Part shown: positions 15,262 to 24,596 of the stretch, in pieces
Layout of the letters: each line of letters opens with the position of its first letter
Numbering within the stretch: position 1 is the first letter of the stretch
Assembly (NCBI GenBank): GCA_965224795.1
Contig: CBDDAE010000002.1
Coordinates: forward strand, 310,001-374,000
Direction: 5' to 3'
Length of the DNA stretch: 64,000 nt
Origin: NVTR01 sp036480115
GTDB lineage: Bacteria; Pseudomonadota; Alphaproteobacteria; Rhodobacterales; Rhodobacteraceae
Program-made: the position numbers and the translations under genes
Notes under the pieces: generated by a model
Seen by the model: only the letters and a program-made list of their open reading frames with translations
Database searches by the model: none
What the model was told of the DNA's origin: nothing

Positions 15262-17247
15262 CTATTGATCCAAGAACGACCGCAACTTTCGCGACCTTGA
15301 CGGATGCTTCAACTTACGCAGCGCCTTCGCTTCAATCTGCCGGATACGTTCGCGTGTTACGCTAAACTGCTGCCCAACTTCTTCCAGCGTGTGATCCGTA
15401 TTCATCCCGATGCCAAACCGCATCCGTAAAACCCGTTCTTCTCGCGGCGTAAGCGACGACAAAACCCGCGTCGTGGTTTCTTTCAGGTTTTCCTGAATGG
15501 CGCTGTCCAGAGGCAGCACAGCGTTCTTATCTTCAATGAAATCACCTAGTTGGCTATCTTCTTCGTCGCCAATCGGGGTTTCCAGGGAAATCGGTTCTTT
15601 GGCGATTTTCATCACCTTGCGGACTTTTTCCAGCGGCATCTGCAGCTTGGCTGCCAATTCTTCCGGTGTCGGTTCGCGGCCAATTTCGTGCAACATCTGG
15701 CGCCCTGTACGCACCAGCTTATTGATGGTCTCGATCATATGAACTGGAATACGGATGGTTCGGGCCTGATCAGCAATAGATCGGGTGATCGCCTGACGGA
15801 TCCACCATGTGGCGTAGGTGCTGAATTTATAACCCCGGCGGTATTCAAATTTATCCACAGCCTTCATCAGCCCGATGTTACCTTCTTGAATAAGATCAAG
15901 GAACTGCAAGCCGCGGTTCGTGTACTTTTTGGCAATGGAAATAACCAGACGCAGGTTGGCTTCGACCATTTCCTTTTTCGCGCCTCGGGCCTCTTTTTCG
16001 CCCTTTTGCACCTGTTGAACAATGCGGCGAAATTCCGGGATATCAACGCCGACATATTGCCCGACCTGGGCCATTTCAGCCCGCAGATCCACAACTTTTC
16101 CGGAAAACCGTTCAATAAACGCACCCCAGGCACGCCCGGATTTTTCGCCCATCCGGTCCAACCAAGTTGGGTCCAGCTCATATCCACGATAGGCTTCTAC
16201 AAACTCGCGCCGGTTGATGCGGGCCTGATCGGCCAGTTTCACCATCGAACCATCAATGGACATGATGCGCCGATTGATGCCGTATAGCTGGTCAATCAAG
16301 GCTTCAATACGGTTGTTATGCAGGTGTAGTTCATTCACCAGTAAAACAATTTCAGAGCGCAATGCCTGATACTTTTTTTCCGCCTTGTCGCTGAATGATC
16401 CGTCCTCATTCAGAGTTGCCGACATTCGCAAATCCTGCATGTCAGACAGCAGAACATAGTCGCGCGCAATGACGTCTAAAGCTTCCAAAACCCGTGGCTT
16501 TAACGCGGCTTCCATCGCCGCAAGCGACATGTTGGCCTGTTCGTCCTCATCATCATCATCATCGTCATCAACAATCGGGTTACCGTCGGCGTCCAGTTCC
16601 TGAACCTTTTCCCCGGCCTCGGTGCCTGGGGCTGCAGCGGCATTAACGTTGGCGACAACAGGTTCCTGTTCCTCACCGTCAATGCTTTGATCAAAGGTGG
16701 CTTCCAGATCAATCACATCGCGCAGTAAAATATCTTCGCTTAACAATTCGTCACGCCAGATGGTGATTGCCTGAAAGGTCAACGGGCTTTCGCACAGCCC
16801 GGCGATCATGGTTTTGCGCCCCGCCTCGATCCGCTTGGCGATGGCTATTTCGCCCTCGCGGCTTAGCAGTTCGACAGAGCCCATTTCGCGCAGGTACATA
16901 CGCACCGGATCATCGGTTCGGTCCAGCTTTTCTGTTTCGGTCGCGGAAACGGCCACATCGCGTGAGCCCGAGGCAGCGACTACATCGGTTGAGCTTTTGG
17001 CCTCTTCTTCGGCATCTTCGTCTTCAATGATGTTAATGCCCATTTCAGACAGCATCGACATGACATCTTCGATTTGTTCTGATGACACCTGTTCGGGGGG
17101 CAGTACTTTGTTCAACTGATCGTAGGTGACGTAGCCCCGTTCCCGGGCCTCTGCGATCATTTTCTTGACGGCGGCCTGGCTGGTGTCCAGCTGGCCATCA
17201 TCGTCCTGGGCTTCTTGTTTGCGCTCGGCTGTGTTTTTGGCGGCCAT
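15262..17247 (-). CDS. rpoD: RNA polymerase primary sigma factor RpoD (sigma70)
   Basis: A 661-residue housekeeping sigma factor. It has region 1.1 (about 20-85, with KKMIAEARERGYVTYDQLNKVLPPEQV), region 1.2 (DPVRMYLREMGSVELLSREGEI), an acidic non-conserved insert with a run of seven Asp, region 2 (FLDLIQEGNIGLMKAVDKFEYRRGYKFSTYATWWIRQAI), region 3, and region 4 with the -35 binding helix (TLEEVGQQFSVTRERIRQIEAKAL). It lies downstream of dnaG on the same strand, the conserved macromolecular-synthesis order, but 121 bases separate them. That gap carries an unusual cluster of GANTC sites, so rpoD probably has its own promoter. Confidence 0.98.
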   Translation of the reverse strand: MAAKNTAERKQEAQDDDGQLDTSQAAVKKMIAEARERGYVTYDQLNKVLPPEQVSSEQIEDVMSMLSEMGINIIEDEDAEEEAKSSTDVVAASGSRDVAVSATETEKLDRTDDPVRMYLREMGSVELLSREGEIAIAKRIEAGRKTMIAGLCESPLTFQAITIWRDELLSEDILLRDVIDLEATFDQSIDGEEQEPVVANVNAAAAPGTEAGEKVQELDADGNPIVDDDDDDDEDEQANMSLAAMEAALKPRVLEALDVIARDYVLLSDMQDLRMSATLNEDGSFSDKAEKKYQALRSEIVLLVNELHLHNNRIEALIDQLYGINRRIMSIDGSMVKLADQARINRREFVEAYRGYELDPTWLDRMGEKSGRAWGAFIERFSGKVVDLRAEMAQVGQYVGVDIPEFRRIVQQVQKGEKEARGAKKEMVEANLRLVISIAKKYTNRGLQFLDLIQEGNIGLMKAVDKFEYRRGYKFSTYATWWIRQAITRSIADQARTIRIPVHMIETINKLVRTGRQMLHEIGREPTPEELAAKLQMPLEKVRKVMKIAKEPISLETPIGDEEDSQLGDFIEDKNAVLPLDSAIQENLKETTTRVLSSLTPREERVLRMRFGIGMNTDHTLEEVGQQFSVTRERIRQIEAKALRKLKHPSRSRKLRSFLDQ

Positions 17248-17269
17248 CCGGCACTCCTAAATAAAGGCG

Positions 17270-17322
17270 GTGATTCGCGAATCACTTGGTTTCGAATCAT
17301 TATCTGCGAATCACTGATTCGC
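17270..17322 (-). promoter_or_regulatory. Cluster of five GANTC sites in two palindromes before rpoD
   Basis: This segment starts 23 bases upstream of the rpoD ATG. It contains a perfect 16-bp palindrome (GTGATTCG/CGAATCAC, 17270-17285), a single GAATC (17294-17298), and a second inverted repeat (GCGAATCA-C-TGATTCGC, 17306-17322). Together these give five GANTC sequences in 49 bases, where about one per 256 bases is expected by chance. GANTC is the target of the cell-cycle methyltransferase CcrM, and GcrA acts with sigma70 at such promoters in Caulobacter. A role here is inferred. Confidence 0.6.
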
Positions 17323-17368
17323 ACACCTGTTTAAGCTGATTTTGATAAGGTTTCCTTCACCAATTTGT

Positions 17369-19333
17369 TTAGTGTGGCCGTTTGGGACCTTTGGCGTAGG
17401 TTATTTTGTCTAATAGTTGTTCGAATGACTGGCGTTCATCACGTTTTATCCGGGCGCCGCTTTCACTTGTTTCATATTCCGTTTTATCCTCTGTCTGGCT
17501 GATAACTGCCTTATTTCGTGCCTCAGCCGCTTGGGCCAATCGCCAAGTGATGCCTTCATCTGCCAAATCACCCATATCTGCGGCCGCATCGGAAATTTCA
17601 CGCTCGCTACCGCGTTTGGTGACTAATTTGGCCATTTCCTGTTCAACGCAAAGTGCGGCATCTTCCAGGTCCCCCGGCAGTTCCACCACCGGGATAACTG
17701 CCACATGGCTAAGGGAAAACAATTTTTCAAGGTCCGAGGCTTGCAATTCATCTGCCAACAGGGCGCTAAATTCTTCGCCCAATTTACCGGCATGGCGCAA
17801 AACAGCGTGCTGCACCTGTTGGTGGCTTAAGTCAGAAAACTGCAAAGCTTCAAGCGCCGAGACAAAATCCGGGATTATCGCCGGATTGCGTACAAGAATT
17901 GCTAGTATAGCAGCTTCACGCAGGTGATTTTCATGGTCAGTACCTGTAGCCATGGCCAGGTAAGAATTCTTAGTAGCAGCAGCAGCCTGAATATTTTGGG
18001 GCGCGCGCTTTCCATTCCACGGTTTGCCCTTAACTTGCCCGCTTGGGGGCGGTCGAAACAGCTGCCAGCGCAGGTCTTTGATTTCCTGTCCGTAATGTCC
18101 TCGAATAGATTTGTCCGTGATCCGCAACACGGCTTCACGCAGGGTTTTGTCCAGGGCTGCTTTTCGCTCGGGGCTGTCAAACACCTTGCCCTCGGTTTCG
18201 CGCTGCCACAGTAAATTCACCATGGAAATAGTCTGATCCAACAGCGATTGCATGGCGCCCTTGCCACCAGCGCGCAAAACATCGTCCGGGTCTTGGCCTG
18301 CAGGCATCATGGCAAAACGCAGGGATTTGCCCGCTTCAAGCAGGGGCAGCGCGATATCAATCAGCCGCATTGCAGCCCGTAGCCCGGCCGTGTCGCCATC
18401 CAGGGCGATGACGGGTTCAGGCGAAATTCGCCACAACAGCCGCAACTGATCTTCAGTGATGGCAGTGCCCAAAGGGGCAACCGCCGCCCCAAATCCGGCT
18501 TCAGACAGCGCTATTGTGTCCATGTAACCTTCTGCCACAACCAGCGGCTGACCTTTGCCCGACGCTTCGCGGGCGGGCGCGTGGTTGTACAGGCTGCGGC
18601 CTTTATCAAACAGCTCTGTCTCCGGTGAATTCAGGTACTTGGCGCGGGCATTTGCCGCCATTGCCCGCCCGCCCAATCCGGTGCAGTGACCACGGCCATC
18701 GCGGATAGGAAAAATGATCCGGTCACGAAACCGGTCATAGGGCGTGCCGCCGCCTTCTGGTTTGGCGGCCAGCCCGGCGGCAATAATCAACTCTTCGCTA
18801 ATATTTTTATCTTGTAAATATGACCAAAGCCCTTGTCGGTTATCCGGGGCAAAACCAATATCCCAACGGCCCTGTGCCTTCTCGTTTAGGCCGCGCCCGG
18901 TCAGGTAATCGCGCGCCTTGCTCCCGGCAGCTGTTTTCAGTTGCAGCCGGTAAAACTGTACCGCCACTTCCATCACTTCAACTAATTGCGTGCGCCGATC
19001 GGCCTTTTGCTGGGCTTTGGGGTCACTTGCCGGAACTTCCATACCAGCCTCGCGTGCCAAAATTTGCACAGCTTCCATAAAGCCTACATTTTCAGTTTCG
19101 CGTACAAAGGATATCGCGTCGCCCTTGGCGTGACAGCCAAAACAATAGTAAAAACCCTGTCGATCATCCACATGGAAACTGGCGGTTTTTTCCTGATGGA
19201 ACGGGCAAGGTGCCCACATATCGCCTTTGCCCTGATTGGACTTACGATTGTCCCACGTCACTTTGCGGCCCACAACCTGGGCCAGGCTGGAGCGGGTGCG
19301 AAGTTCTTCAAGGAAACCGGTGGGCAGACTCAT
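17369..19333 (-). CDS. dnaG: DNA primase DnaG
   Basis: A 654-residue primase that makes RNA primers for replication. The start is set at the ATG at 19333 (MSLPTGFLEELRTR), the usual N-terminus; 13 upstream codons in frame are not conserved. The CHC2 zinc finger is formed by C43, H46, C64 and C67. The TOPRIM core shows VVAEGYMDTIAL and ALDGDTAGLRAA. The C-terminal DnaB-binding region is less conserved, as is normal. It is followed by rpoD. Confidence 0.97.
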   Translation of the reverse strand: MSLPTGFLEELRTRSSLAQVVGRKVTWDNRKSNQGKGDMWAPCPFHQEKTASFHVDDRQGFYYCFGCHAKGDAISFVRETENVGFMEAVQILAREAGMEVPASDPKAQQKADRRTQLVEVMEVAVQFYRLQLKTAAGSKARDYLTGRGLNEKAQGRWDIGFAPDNRQGLWSYLQDKNISEELIIAAGLAAKPEGGGTPYDRFRDRIIFPIRDGRGHCTGLGGRAMAANARAKYLNSPETELFDKGRSLYNHAPAREASGKGQPLVVAEGYMDTIALSEAGFGAAVAPLGTAITEDQLRLLWRISPEPVIALDGDTAGLRAAMRLIDIALPLLEAGKSLRFAMMPAGQDPDDVLRAGGKGAMQSLLDQTISMVNLLWQRETEGKVFDSPERKAALDKTLREAVLRITDKSIRGHYGQEIKDLRWQLFRPPPSGQVKGKPWNGKRAPQNIQAAAATKNSYLAMATGTDHENHLREAAILAILVRNPAIIPDFVSALEALQFSDLSHQQVQHAVLRHAGKLGEEFSALLADELQASDLEKLFSLSHVAVIPVVELPGDLEDAALCVEQEMAKLVTKRGSEREISDAAADMGDLADEGITWRLAQAAEARNKAVISQTEDKTEYETSESGARIKRDERQSFEQLLDKITYAKGPKRPH

Positions 19334-19406
19334 GCAGCCAATATCCGCCTGATACCGCGAAGAGTCTAGCAATTGAGCGCCTGACGGCGCAACTATGACC
19401 TGCCCT

Positions 19407-19955
19407 TCACCTGCGACGTGACGCGATACTTTTCATAGCTTGTGAAATCTCACTGATTGCCGTTGTTGCCATGGAGCGAAAAACCATCAGTTCAAATGTG
19501 AACTCGTCATTGCGACTTATGGATACCGACACATGGTTCAACAGCGTTCGTGCGGTATGGTTGTTTTTAAAAACCAAAGCGCGCAAATCCAATGGAATCA
19601 GCCGGGCCAATACTGCCTCGGCGTCCATTCCCTGCAGGCGCATAACTACCCAGCCATCTGATTGATCGGTCAACGCTGCGCCTTTCAGAATCTTGGCTGA
19701 CGTCCCCACTAGGAACGCCTGGCCAGGTCCTGTCCAGGTACAGCGAACACCGTTTTTTTGCGTCACTCGGTTGGCGGCTGGAAAGGCTAGCCCGTAGGAT
19801 TTTTTAAGGTCAGCCGAAACCGCTTTTTGTTGCCCCTTGCCAAGGGCAATGGATGTAATTTCGGGCACTTGCAATTCCACAAGCTTACAGCTTCCAATTT
19901 CCAACGGCAATTGTTCCCCAATGCCTGAAACGGCGACCAGATTAACCACGGGCAC
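19407..19955 (-). CDS. soxG: Sarcosine oxidase gamma subunit
   Basis: A protein of about 182 residues resembling the gamma subunit of heterotetrameric sarcosine oxidase, which has the fold of a folate-binding GcvT-like half and packs against the alpha subunit. Visible family elements are RCTWTGPGQAFLVG, LTDQSDGWVVMRLQG and LARLIPLDLR. The frame is open further upstream inside soxA, but a GTG at 19955 (or 19949) after a G-rich AGAAGGGGGG stretch overlaps the soxA stop by 14 (or 8) bases, as is usual in this operon. It is the last gene of soxBDAG. Confidence 0.88.
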   Translation of the reverse strand: MPVVNLVAVSGIGEQLPLEIGSCKLVELQVPEITSIALGKGQQKAVSADLKKSYGLAFPAANRVTQKNGVRCTWTGPGQAFLVGTSAKILKGAALTDQSDGWVVMRLQGMDAEAVLARLIPLDLRALVFKNNHTARTLLNHVSVSISRNDEFTFELMVFRSMATTAISEISQAMKSIASRRR

Positions 19956-22872
19956 GCCCCCCTTCTGGATCAAAAAATACCGGGTCGGTGATTTCGCACA
20001 AAACATCAAGCCCGCGTAAATGATCAACCAGGCGCAGTTTTTCACCGTGACGCGCCCGGCCATTTTGCAAAAAACCAAGCCCGATGGAATGGCCTAATGT
20101 GGGCGAAAACCCTACGGATGTGGAATACCCCTGCGCATTTTCACGCACCGGGTCGACGCCAAGGCCAAACAAAAATGCGCCATTGGTCAGCTGCTTTACT
20201 GCCCCAGCCGGACGCAACCCGACCAGTTGTTCGCGTGTGTCACCGGTTAGCCCGGGACGTGCCGCCATGGTTTTGCCTATGCAGTCCTTTTTGGTCGAAA
20301 TCATACGTTCCATGCCAATATCAAAAGCCGTCACCCGGCCATGGATTTCCGCATGCGTTATAAAGCCCTTTTCAATGCGTAAAACATTCAGGGCTTCCAT
20401 GCCATAGTGGCCACCGCCCAACGCCTCGGCCTGACTGCTTAGGACGCGAAACAGACTGTCACCGTAGCGTGCCGGTACAGCAATTTCATAGGCGTGTTCG
20501 CCGGAAAATGAGATGCGAAACAGACGCCCCGAAACCCCCATCACCTGAACTGATCCGCAGCCCATAAACGGGAAAGTATCGTTATCAATGGCAGACCCCA
20601 GGACGGTATTAAGCAGTTGCCGGGATTTTGGCCCCGCAACTGCAAACTGCGCCCATTGTTCGGTAACCGAAATCATCTGAACATCCCAATCCGGGCGCAG
20701 GCATTGCGAAACAAATTCAAGGTGTTTCATCACCGGACCGGCAGCAGCGGTCGTGGTGGTCATAACATAGTGATTTTTGGCCAGACAGGCGGTGGTTCCG
20801 TCGTCCATTACAAAACCGTCTTCGCGCAACATCAGCCCATAGCGAACGCGTCCGGATTTTAATGTCGAAAACTTGTTTGTGTAAACAAAATCAAGCAGTT
20901 TCGCGGCGTCCCTGCCCTGAATGTCAATTTTTCCCAGCGTAGATACATCGCACAGGCCTACGGCGTTGCGCACCAAATTGACTTCTCGGTCGCAAGATTG
21001 CCGCCAGGTTTTTTCGCTGGCGCGCGGAAAAAACATCGGTCGGTACCACAGCCCGGTTTCAACCATTGGTGCACCGCGCTCAACGCTGGCTTTGTGAGAG
21101 GTTGTAAATCGTTCGGGCGCAAACCCTTTGCCTTTGGCCCCTGCCCCCATGGCACCAATTGGCACCGGAACAAAGGGCGGGCGAAATGTCGTGGTGCCTG
21201 TTTCAGCTATACTTTGACCAGTTGCATCCGCCAAAACAGCCAGCGCCGAAACGTTTGAATTTTTGCCCTGATCCGGTGCCATGCCTTGGGTCGTATAGCG
21301 CTTCATATGTTCAACCGAAGCATAGTTTTCACGCGCAGCCAGGGCCACATCTTTGACCGTCACGTCATTTTGGAAATCCAGCCAGGCGCGACCCTTTCCG
21401 GATACCGACCAGAACGGCGACAACTGATAAGGCATATCATCAGATTTTGGCACGGCTACTGCGCGGGCCTGATAGCCCAAATCTTGTAACATCAACTTCG
21501 CCCGGTAAGTTCCGGACTTTAAACAGGCTTTGGTGGTAAACACGCCCAAGGCAGACCCCGCAACATCCAAACCCGGCACCGAACCGGGCACCGGCACGAA
21601 CGCTGATATTGTATCGTTCCAGACCGGGCGACCGCCAGTGTGGCAGGTCAAGTGCAGTGTCGGGTTCCAGCCCCCAGACATGGCCAGACAATCGGCCTGG
21701 ACTTTGTGAATGGTTGCGCCCTGGCGCACGTGAATTTCCCGCAGGTTTTTGCGACCTCTGGTGTCGACCACCTCGGCCCCGGTGAAACTTGGAAAATCCC
21801 CCAAAATTTCAGCGTCCGGGCGGGTGTCAATCAGGGCAGCGATATTGCATCCGGCAGCTTGCAAATCGCGTGCTGTTCGGTGTGCATCGTCGTTATTGCA
21901 AAAAACAGCGATATTTTGGCCCGCGGCCACGCCCCACTTATGCAAATAGGCCCTGACAGCCCCCGCCGTCATGATGCCCGGGCGATCATTATTGGCAAAA
22001 GCAATGGGGCGCTCGATTGCTCCGGAACATAGTAATGCGCGCTTGGCAACAATACGCCAGAATGTTTCCTGGGGAGCACTTTCCTTGGTCGCAATTTCGG
22101 GAGAGCCTACTTCTAAAGCGCCGTAGGTTCCCTGATCATAGGCCCCGGTGATAGTTGTACGGCGCATGATGCGCACATTGGCCATGGCATTTAGTTCAGC
22201 CTGCACACCCTTTACCCAGGCAATGGCAGGTTTGCTGCCAATCTGTTCATCTTCGGCCAGTAATCGCCCGCCAAGATCGGGATTTTCGTCGACCAGCAAC
22301 ACATCTGCGCCAGCGCGCCCGGCCGTCAATGCAGCCATTAACCCGGCAGGGCCAGCGCCAATGATCAAAATATCGCAAAACGCAAAGGCCTTATTATAGC
22401 GCGCCGGATCTTCGGTACCGGAAAGCGCCCCCAAACCGGCCGCGCGCCGGATTATTGGTTCATACACTTTGGTCCAGAATGCCTGGGGCCACATGAATGT
22501 TTTATAATAGAAACCGGCCGATAAAAATGAAGACAGCGCGTCATTTACTGCCATCACATCTGTCGACAAACTGGGCCATCTGTTTTGACTTGCAGCGCTA
22601 AGGCCATCGTGAATTTCAAGGGTTGTGGCCCGCAGGTTGGGTGTTTGATGTGCGCCGTGGCCAACCGTAACCAGCGCATTTGGTTCTTCAGAGCCCGCCG
22701 TCAGTACCCCGCGGGGCCGATGATATTTAAACGATCGCCCCATCAGACGCACGCCGTTTGCCAATAATGCCGACGCCAGCGTGTCACCTTGAAAACCCGA
22801 ATAGGTTTGTCCGTCAAACTGAAACGTCACCGGCTTATTGCGGTCGATCTGACCTTTGCCATCCACCCTCAT
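19942..22872 (-). CDS. soxA: Sarcosine oxidase alpha subunit
   Basis: A 976-residue subunit of the enzyme that oxidises sarcosine to glycine and passes the methyl group to tetrahydrofolate. Regions in order: an N-terminal ferredoxin-like segment (GDTLASALLANGVRLMGRSF), a Rossmann domain that binds NAD (DILIIGAGPAGLMAALTAGRAGADVLLVDENPDLGGRLL, about 170-210), and a GcvT-type folate-binding domain from about 590 to the end (FVYTNKFSTLKSGRVRYGLML, GEHAYEIAVPARYG, LNVLRIEKGFI). Its ATG overlaps the soxD stop as ATGA (22869-22872). Length and order match characterised complexes. Confidence 0.96.
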   Translation of the reverse strand: MRVDGKGQIDRNKPVTFQFDGQTYSGFQGDTLASALLANGVRLMGRSFKYHRPRGVLTAGSEEPNALVTVGHGAHQTPNLRATTLEIHDGLSAASQNRWPSLSTDVMAVNDALSSFLSAGFYYKTFMWPQAFWTKVYEPIIRRAAGLGALSGTEDPARYNKAFAFCDILIIGAGPAGLMAALTAGRAGADVLLVDENPDLGGRLLAEDEQIGSKPAIAWVKGVQAELNAMANVRIMRRTTITGAYDQGTYGALEVGSPEIATKESAPQETFWRIVAKRALLCSGAIERPIAFANNDRPGIMTAGAVRAYLHKWGVAAGQNIAVFCNNDDAHRTARDLQAAGCNIAALIDTRPDAEILGDFPSFTGAEVVDTRGRKNLREIHVRQGATIHKVQADCLAMSGGWNPTLHLTCHTGGRPVWNDTISAFVPVPGSVPGLDVAGSALGVFTTKACLKSGTYRAKLMLQDLGYQARAVAVPKSDDMPYQLSPFWSVSGKGRAWLDFQNDVTVKDVALAARENYASVEHMKRYTTQGMAPDQGKNSNVSALAVLADATGQSIAETGTTTFRPPFVPVPIGAMGAGAKGKGFAPERFTTSHKASVERGAPMVETGLWYRPMFFPRASEKTWRQSCDREVNLVRNAVGLCDVSTLGKIDIQGRDAAKLLDFVYTNKFSTLKSGRVRYGLMLREDGFVMDDGTTACLAKNHYVMTTTTAAAGPVMKHLEFVSQCLRPDWDVQMISVTEQWAQFAVAGPKSRQLLNTVLGSAIDNDTFPFMGCGSVQVMGVSGRLFRISFSGEHAYEIAVPARYGDSLFRVLSSQAEALGGGHYGMEALNVLRIEKGFITHAEIHGRVTAFDIGMERMISTKKDCIGKTMAARPGLTGDTREQLVGLRPAGAVKQLTNGAFLFGLGVDPVRENAQGYSTSVGFSPTLGHSIGLGFLQNGRARHGEKLRLVDHLRGLDVLCEITDPVFFDPEGGRARG

Positions 22873-23141
22873 TTCTTTGGCCTTTTGAGGGTCGTCGCCA
22901 GCCGGGTTCGGCTGATTTCATGGTTTGTGGTGTTGCGGTCCACGACGATCCAGGCCGAACAGCCGCCGGTATGGTGCCAAAGATCGCGGGTTGGTCCCGC
23001 CGGGTTATCGCGCAAATGGACATAGCTGTCCCAAATTGCGGCATCTTCGTCGGGTGCAGGCCGATTAAGGGCAATGGCAGCCCCCTGATAGCTGAATTCC
23101 CTTAAATCGCGTTCCCCACAATGGGGGCAAGTAATGCGCAT
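22869..23141 (-). CDS. soxD: Sarcosine oxidase delta subunit
   Basis: A 90-residue zinc subunit of sarcosine oxidase. C5 and C8 (ITCPHCGERDLREFSY), a His near 56-57 and C61 (HHTGGCSAW) provide the expected zinc ligands. It lies 11 bases after soxB and is coupled to soxA by an ATGA overlap. Confidence 0.96.
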   Translation of the reverse strand: MRITCPHCGERDLREFSYQGAAIALNRPAPDEDAAIWDSYVHLRDNPAGPTRDLWHHTGGCSAWIVVDRNTTNHEISRTRLATTLKRPKK

Positions 23142-23152
23142 AATACTATTCC

Positions 23153-24406
23153 CTAGTGCAAGTTGTGTTGGCTGCCGGTGCCTTCTTCGTCCATGATATT
23201 AACCCCGGTTTTGAATCGATCCAGACGAAAGTTCCGGGCGGTTTCATGGGGGTGATCAGTGGCAATTAAGTGCGAGAATGCGTAACCCGAAGCGGGCACC
23301 GCCTTGAAACCGCCGTAGCACCAGCCGCAATCAATATACAGTCCGTCTATTCCGGTTTTATCGATAATGGGTGAACCATCGGGCGTCATATCCATGATAC
23401 CGCCCCAACTGCGCAACACCCTGGCTTTGCCGATCATTGGCATCAAAGCCATCGCCGCTTCCATGACATGTTCTTTCATGGGCAGATTGCCCCGCTGCGC
23501 ATAAGAAGCGTAAAAATCCAGGTCACCGCCAAAGACTAGCCCACCCTTGTCGGATTGGCTGATATAGAAATGCCCCATACCAAAACTGATAACGTGGTTA
23601 ATAATCGGCTTTAGGCCTTCGGTGACAAAGGCCTGTAAAACGTGGCTTTCAATCGGCAGTCGCATGCCCGCCATTGCTGCAACCTGCCCGGACCGCCCCG
23701 CTGTAACAATCGCTACTTTTTTCGCCCGGATCGCACCGCGTGTGGTCTGCACACCGGTAACGCGGCCATTTTTGGTATCAATGCCAGTGACTTCGCATTG
23801 CTGGATCAGATCGACACCGTGTTCATCTGCACCGCGGGCATACCCCCAGGCCACGGCATCGTGGCGCGCCGAGCCACCGCGTGGGTGATAAAGGCCACCG
23901 TGGATTGGGAAGCGGGCGCTATCAAAATCCAGATAGGGCAGAATTTTGCGCACCCCCCCCTGATCCAATAATATAGCGTCATCACCCTGGTTGATCATGG
24001 CATTGCCCCGGCGCGCGAATGCATCGCGCTGGCCATCGGAATGGAACAGGTTGATCAAGCCACGGGGGCTGTGCATGACGTTGAAATTCAATTCCTGTGA
24101 CAGGCCCTCCCACAGTTTCAGCGAATGGCTGTAAAATTCGGAATTACCCGGCAAGAAATAGTTGGCGCGCACGATTGTGGTGTTGCGGCCCACGTTACCG
24201 CCGCCCAGATAGCCTTTTTCCAGCACGGCGATGTTTTTCAACCCGTGCTTTTTCGCCAGATAATACGCTGTGGACAACCCGTGGCCACCCCCGCCGATAA
24301 TAATGATATCGTATTGCGGTTTTGGTTCGGGATTTCGCCAGACCGGTTTCCAGCCGCGGTTGCCGGACAGGCCCTGCGCAATGACTTTAAATCCAGAATA
24401 GCGCAA
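23153..24406 (-). CDS. soxB: Sarcosine oxidase beta subunit
   Basis: A 417-residue flavoprotein subunit in which sarcosine is oxidised. It has the FAD-binding GGGGHGLSTAYYLAK motif, the RNTTIVRANYF segment and SARHDAVAWGYARGAD, which contains the His that carries covalent FMN in known enzymes. The C-terminal DMTPDGSPIIDKT and CGWCYGGFKAVPASG are also typical. The start is uncertain: no ATG fits. A TTG at 24406 gives the usual MRYSGF-like N-terminus and has a GGGGG stretch five bases upstream, while a TTG at 24418 would add four residues. It is the first gene of the operon. Confidence 0.93.
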   Translation of the reverse strand: MRYSGFKVIAQGLSGNRGWKPVWRNPEPKPQYDIIIIGGGGHGLSTAYYLAKKHGLKNIAVLEKGYLGGGNVGRNTTIVRANYFLPGNSEFYSHSLKLWEGLSQELNFNVMHSPRGLINLFHSDGQRDAFARRGNAMINQGDDAILLDQGGVRKILPYLDFDSARFPIHGGLYHPRGGSARHDAVAWGYARGADEHGVDLIQQCEVTGIDTKNGRVTGVQTTRGAIRAKKVAIVTAGRSGQVAAMAGMRLPIESHVLQAFVTEGLKPIINHVISFGMGHFYISQSDKGGLVFGGDLDFYASYAQRGNLPMKEHVMEAAMALMPMIGKARVLRSWGGIMDMTPDGSPIIDKTGIDGLYIDCGWCYGGFKAVPASGYAFSHLIATDHPHETARNFRLDRFKTGVNIMDEEGTGSQHNLH

Positions 24407-24534
24407 ATGTGCCCCCAAAGACCCCGAACCCGAAGTTCCGACTGTTTGGCTAATTTTACGCTACCGGTGCGCAATTTCAATGCCATTTCCCGACAAGTTC
24501 CGCGATGCCGCCGACACTGCACAGATTGATCAAA

Positions 24535-24578
24535 TTCAAAAGGTACTGCCGCCACGGTTCTTGGCCAGTGGCGGCAGT
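24535..24578 (-). terminator. Likely terminator of gdhA
   Basis: A perfect 11-bp stem (ACTGCCGCCAC at 24545-24555 and its complement at 24568-24578) with a 12-base loop, followed on the - strand by a short T run. It lies just after the gdhA stop and isolates the sox operon. Confidence 0.65.
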
Positions 24579-24596
24579 GCTTTATCTAGCCCGAGA

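Noticed and set aside
15550..16287. A 245-codon open frame opposite rpoD
   Set aside because: It is antisense to a highly conserved sigma factor, has no recognisable domain and no ribosome site.
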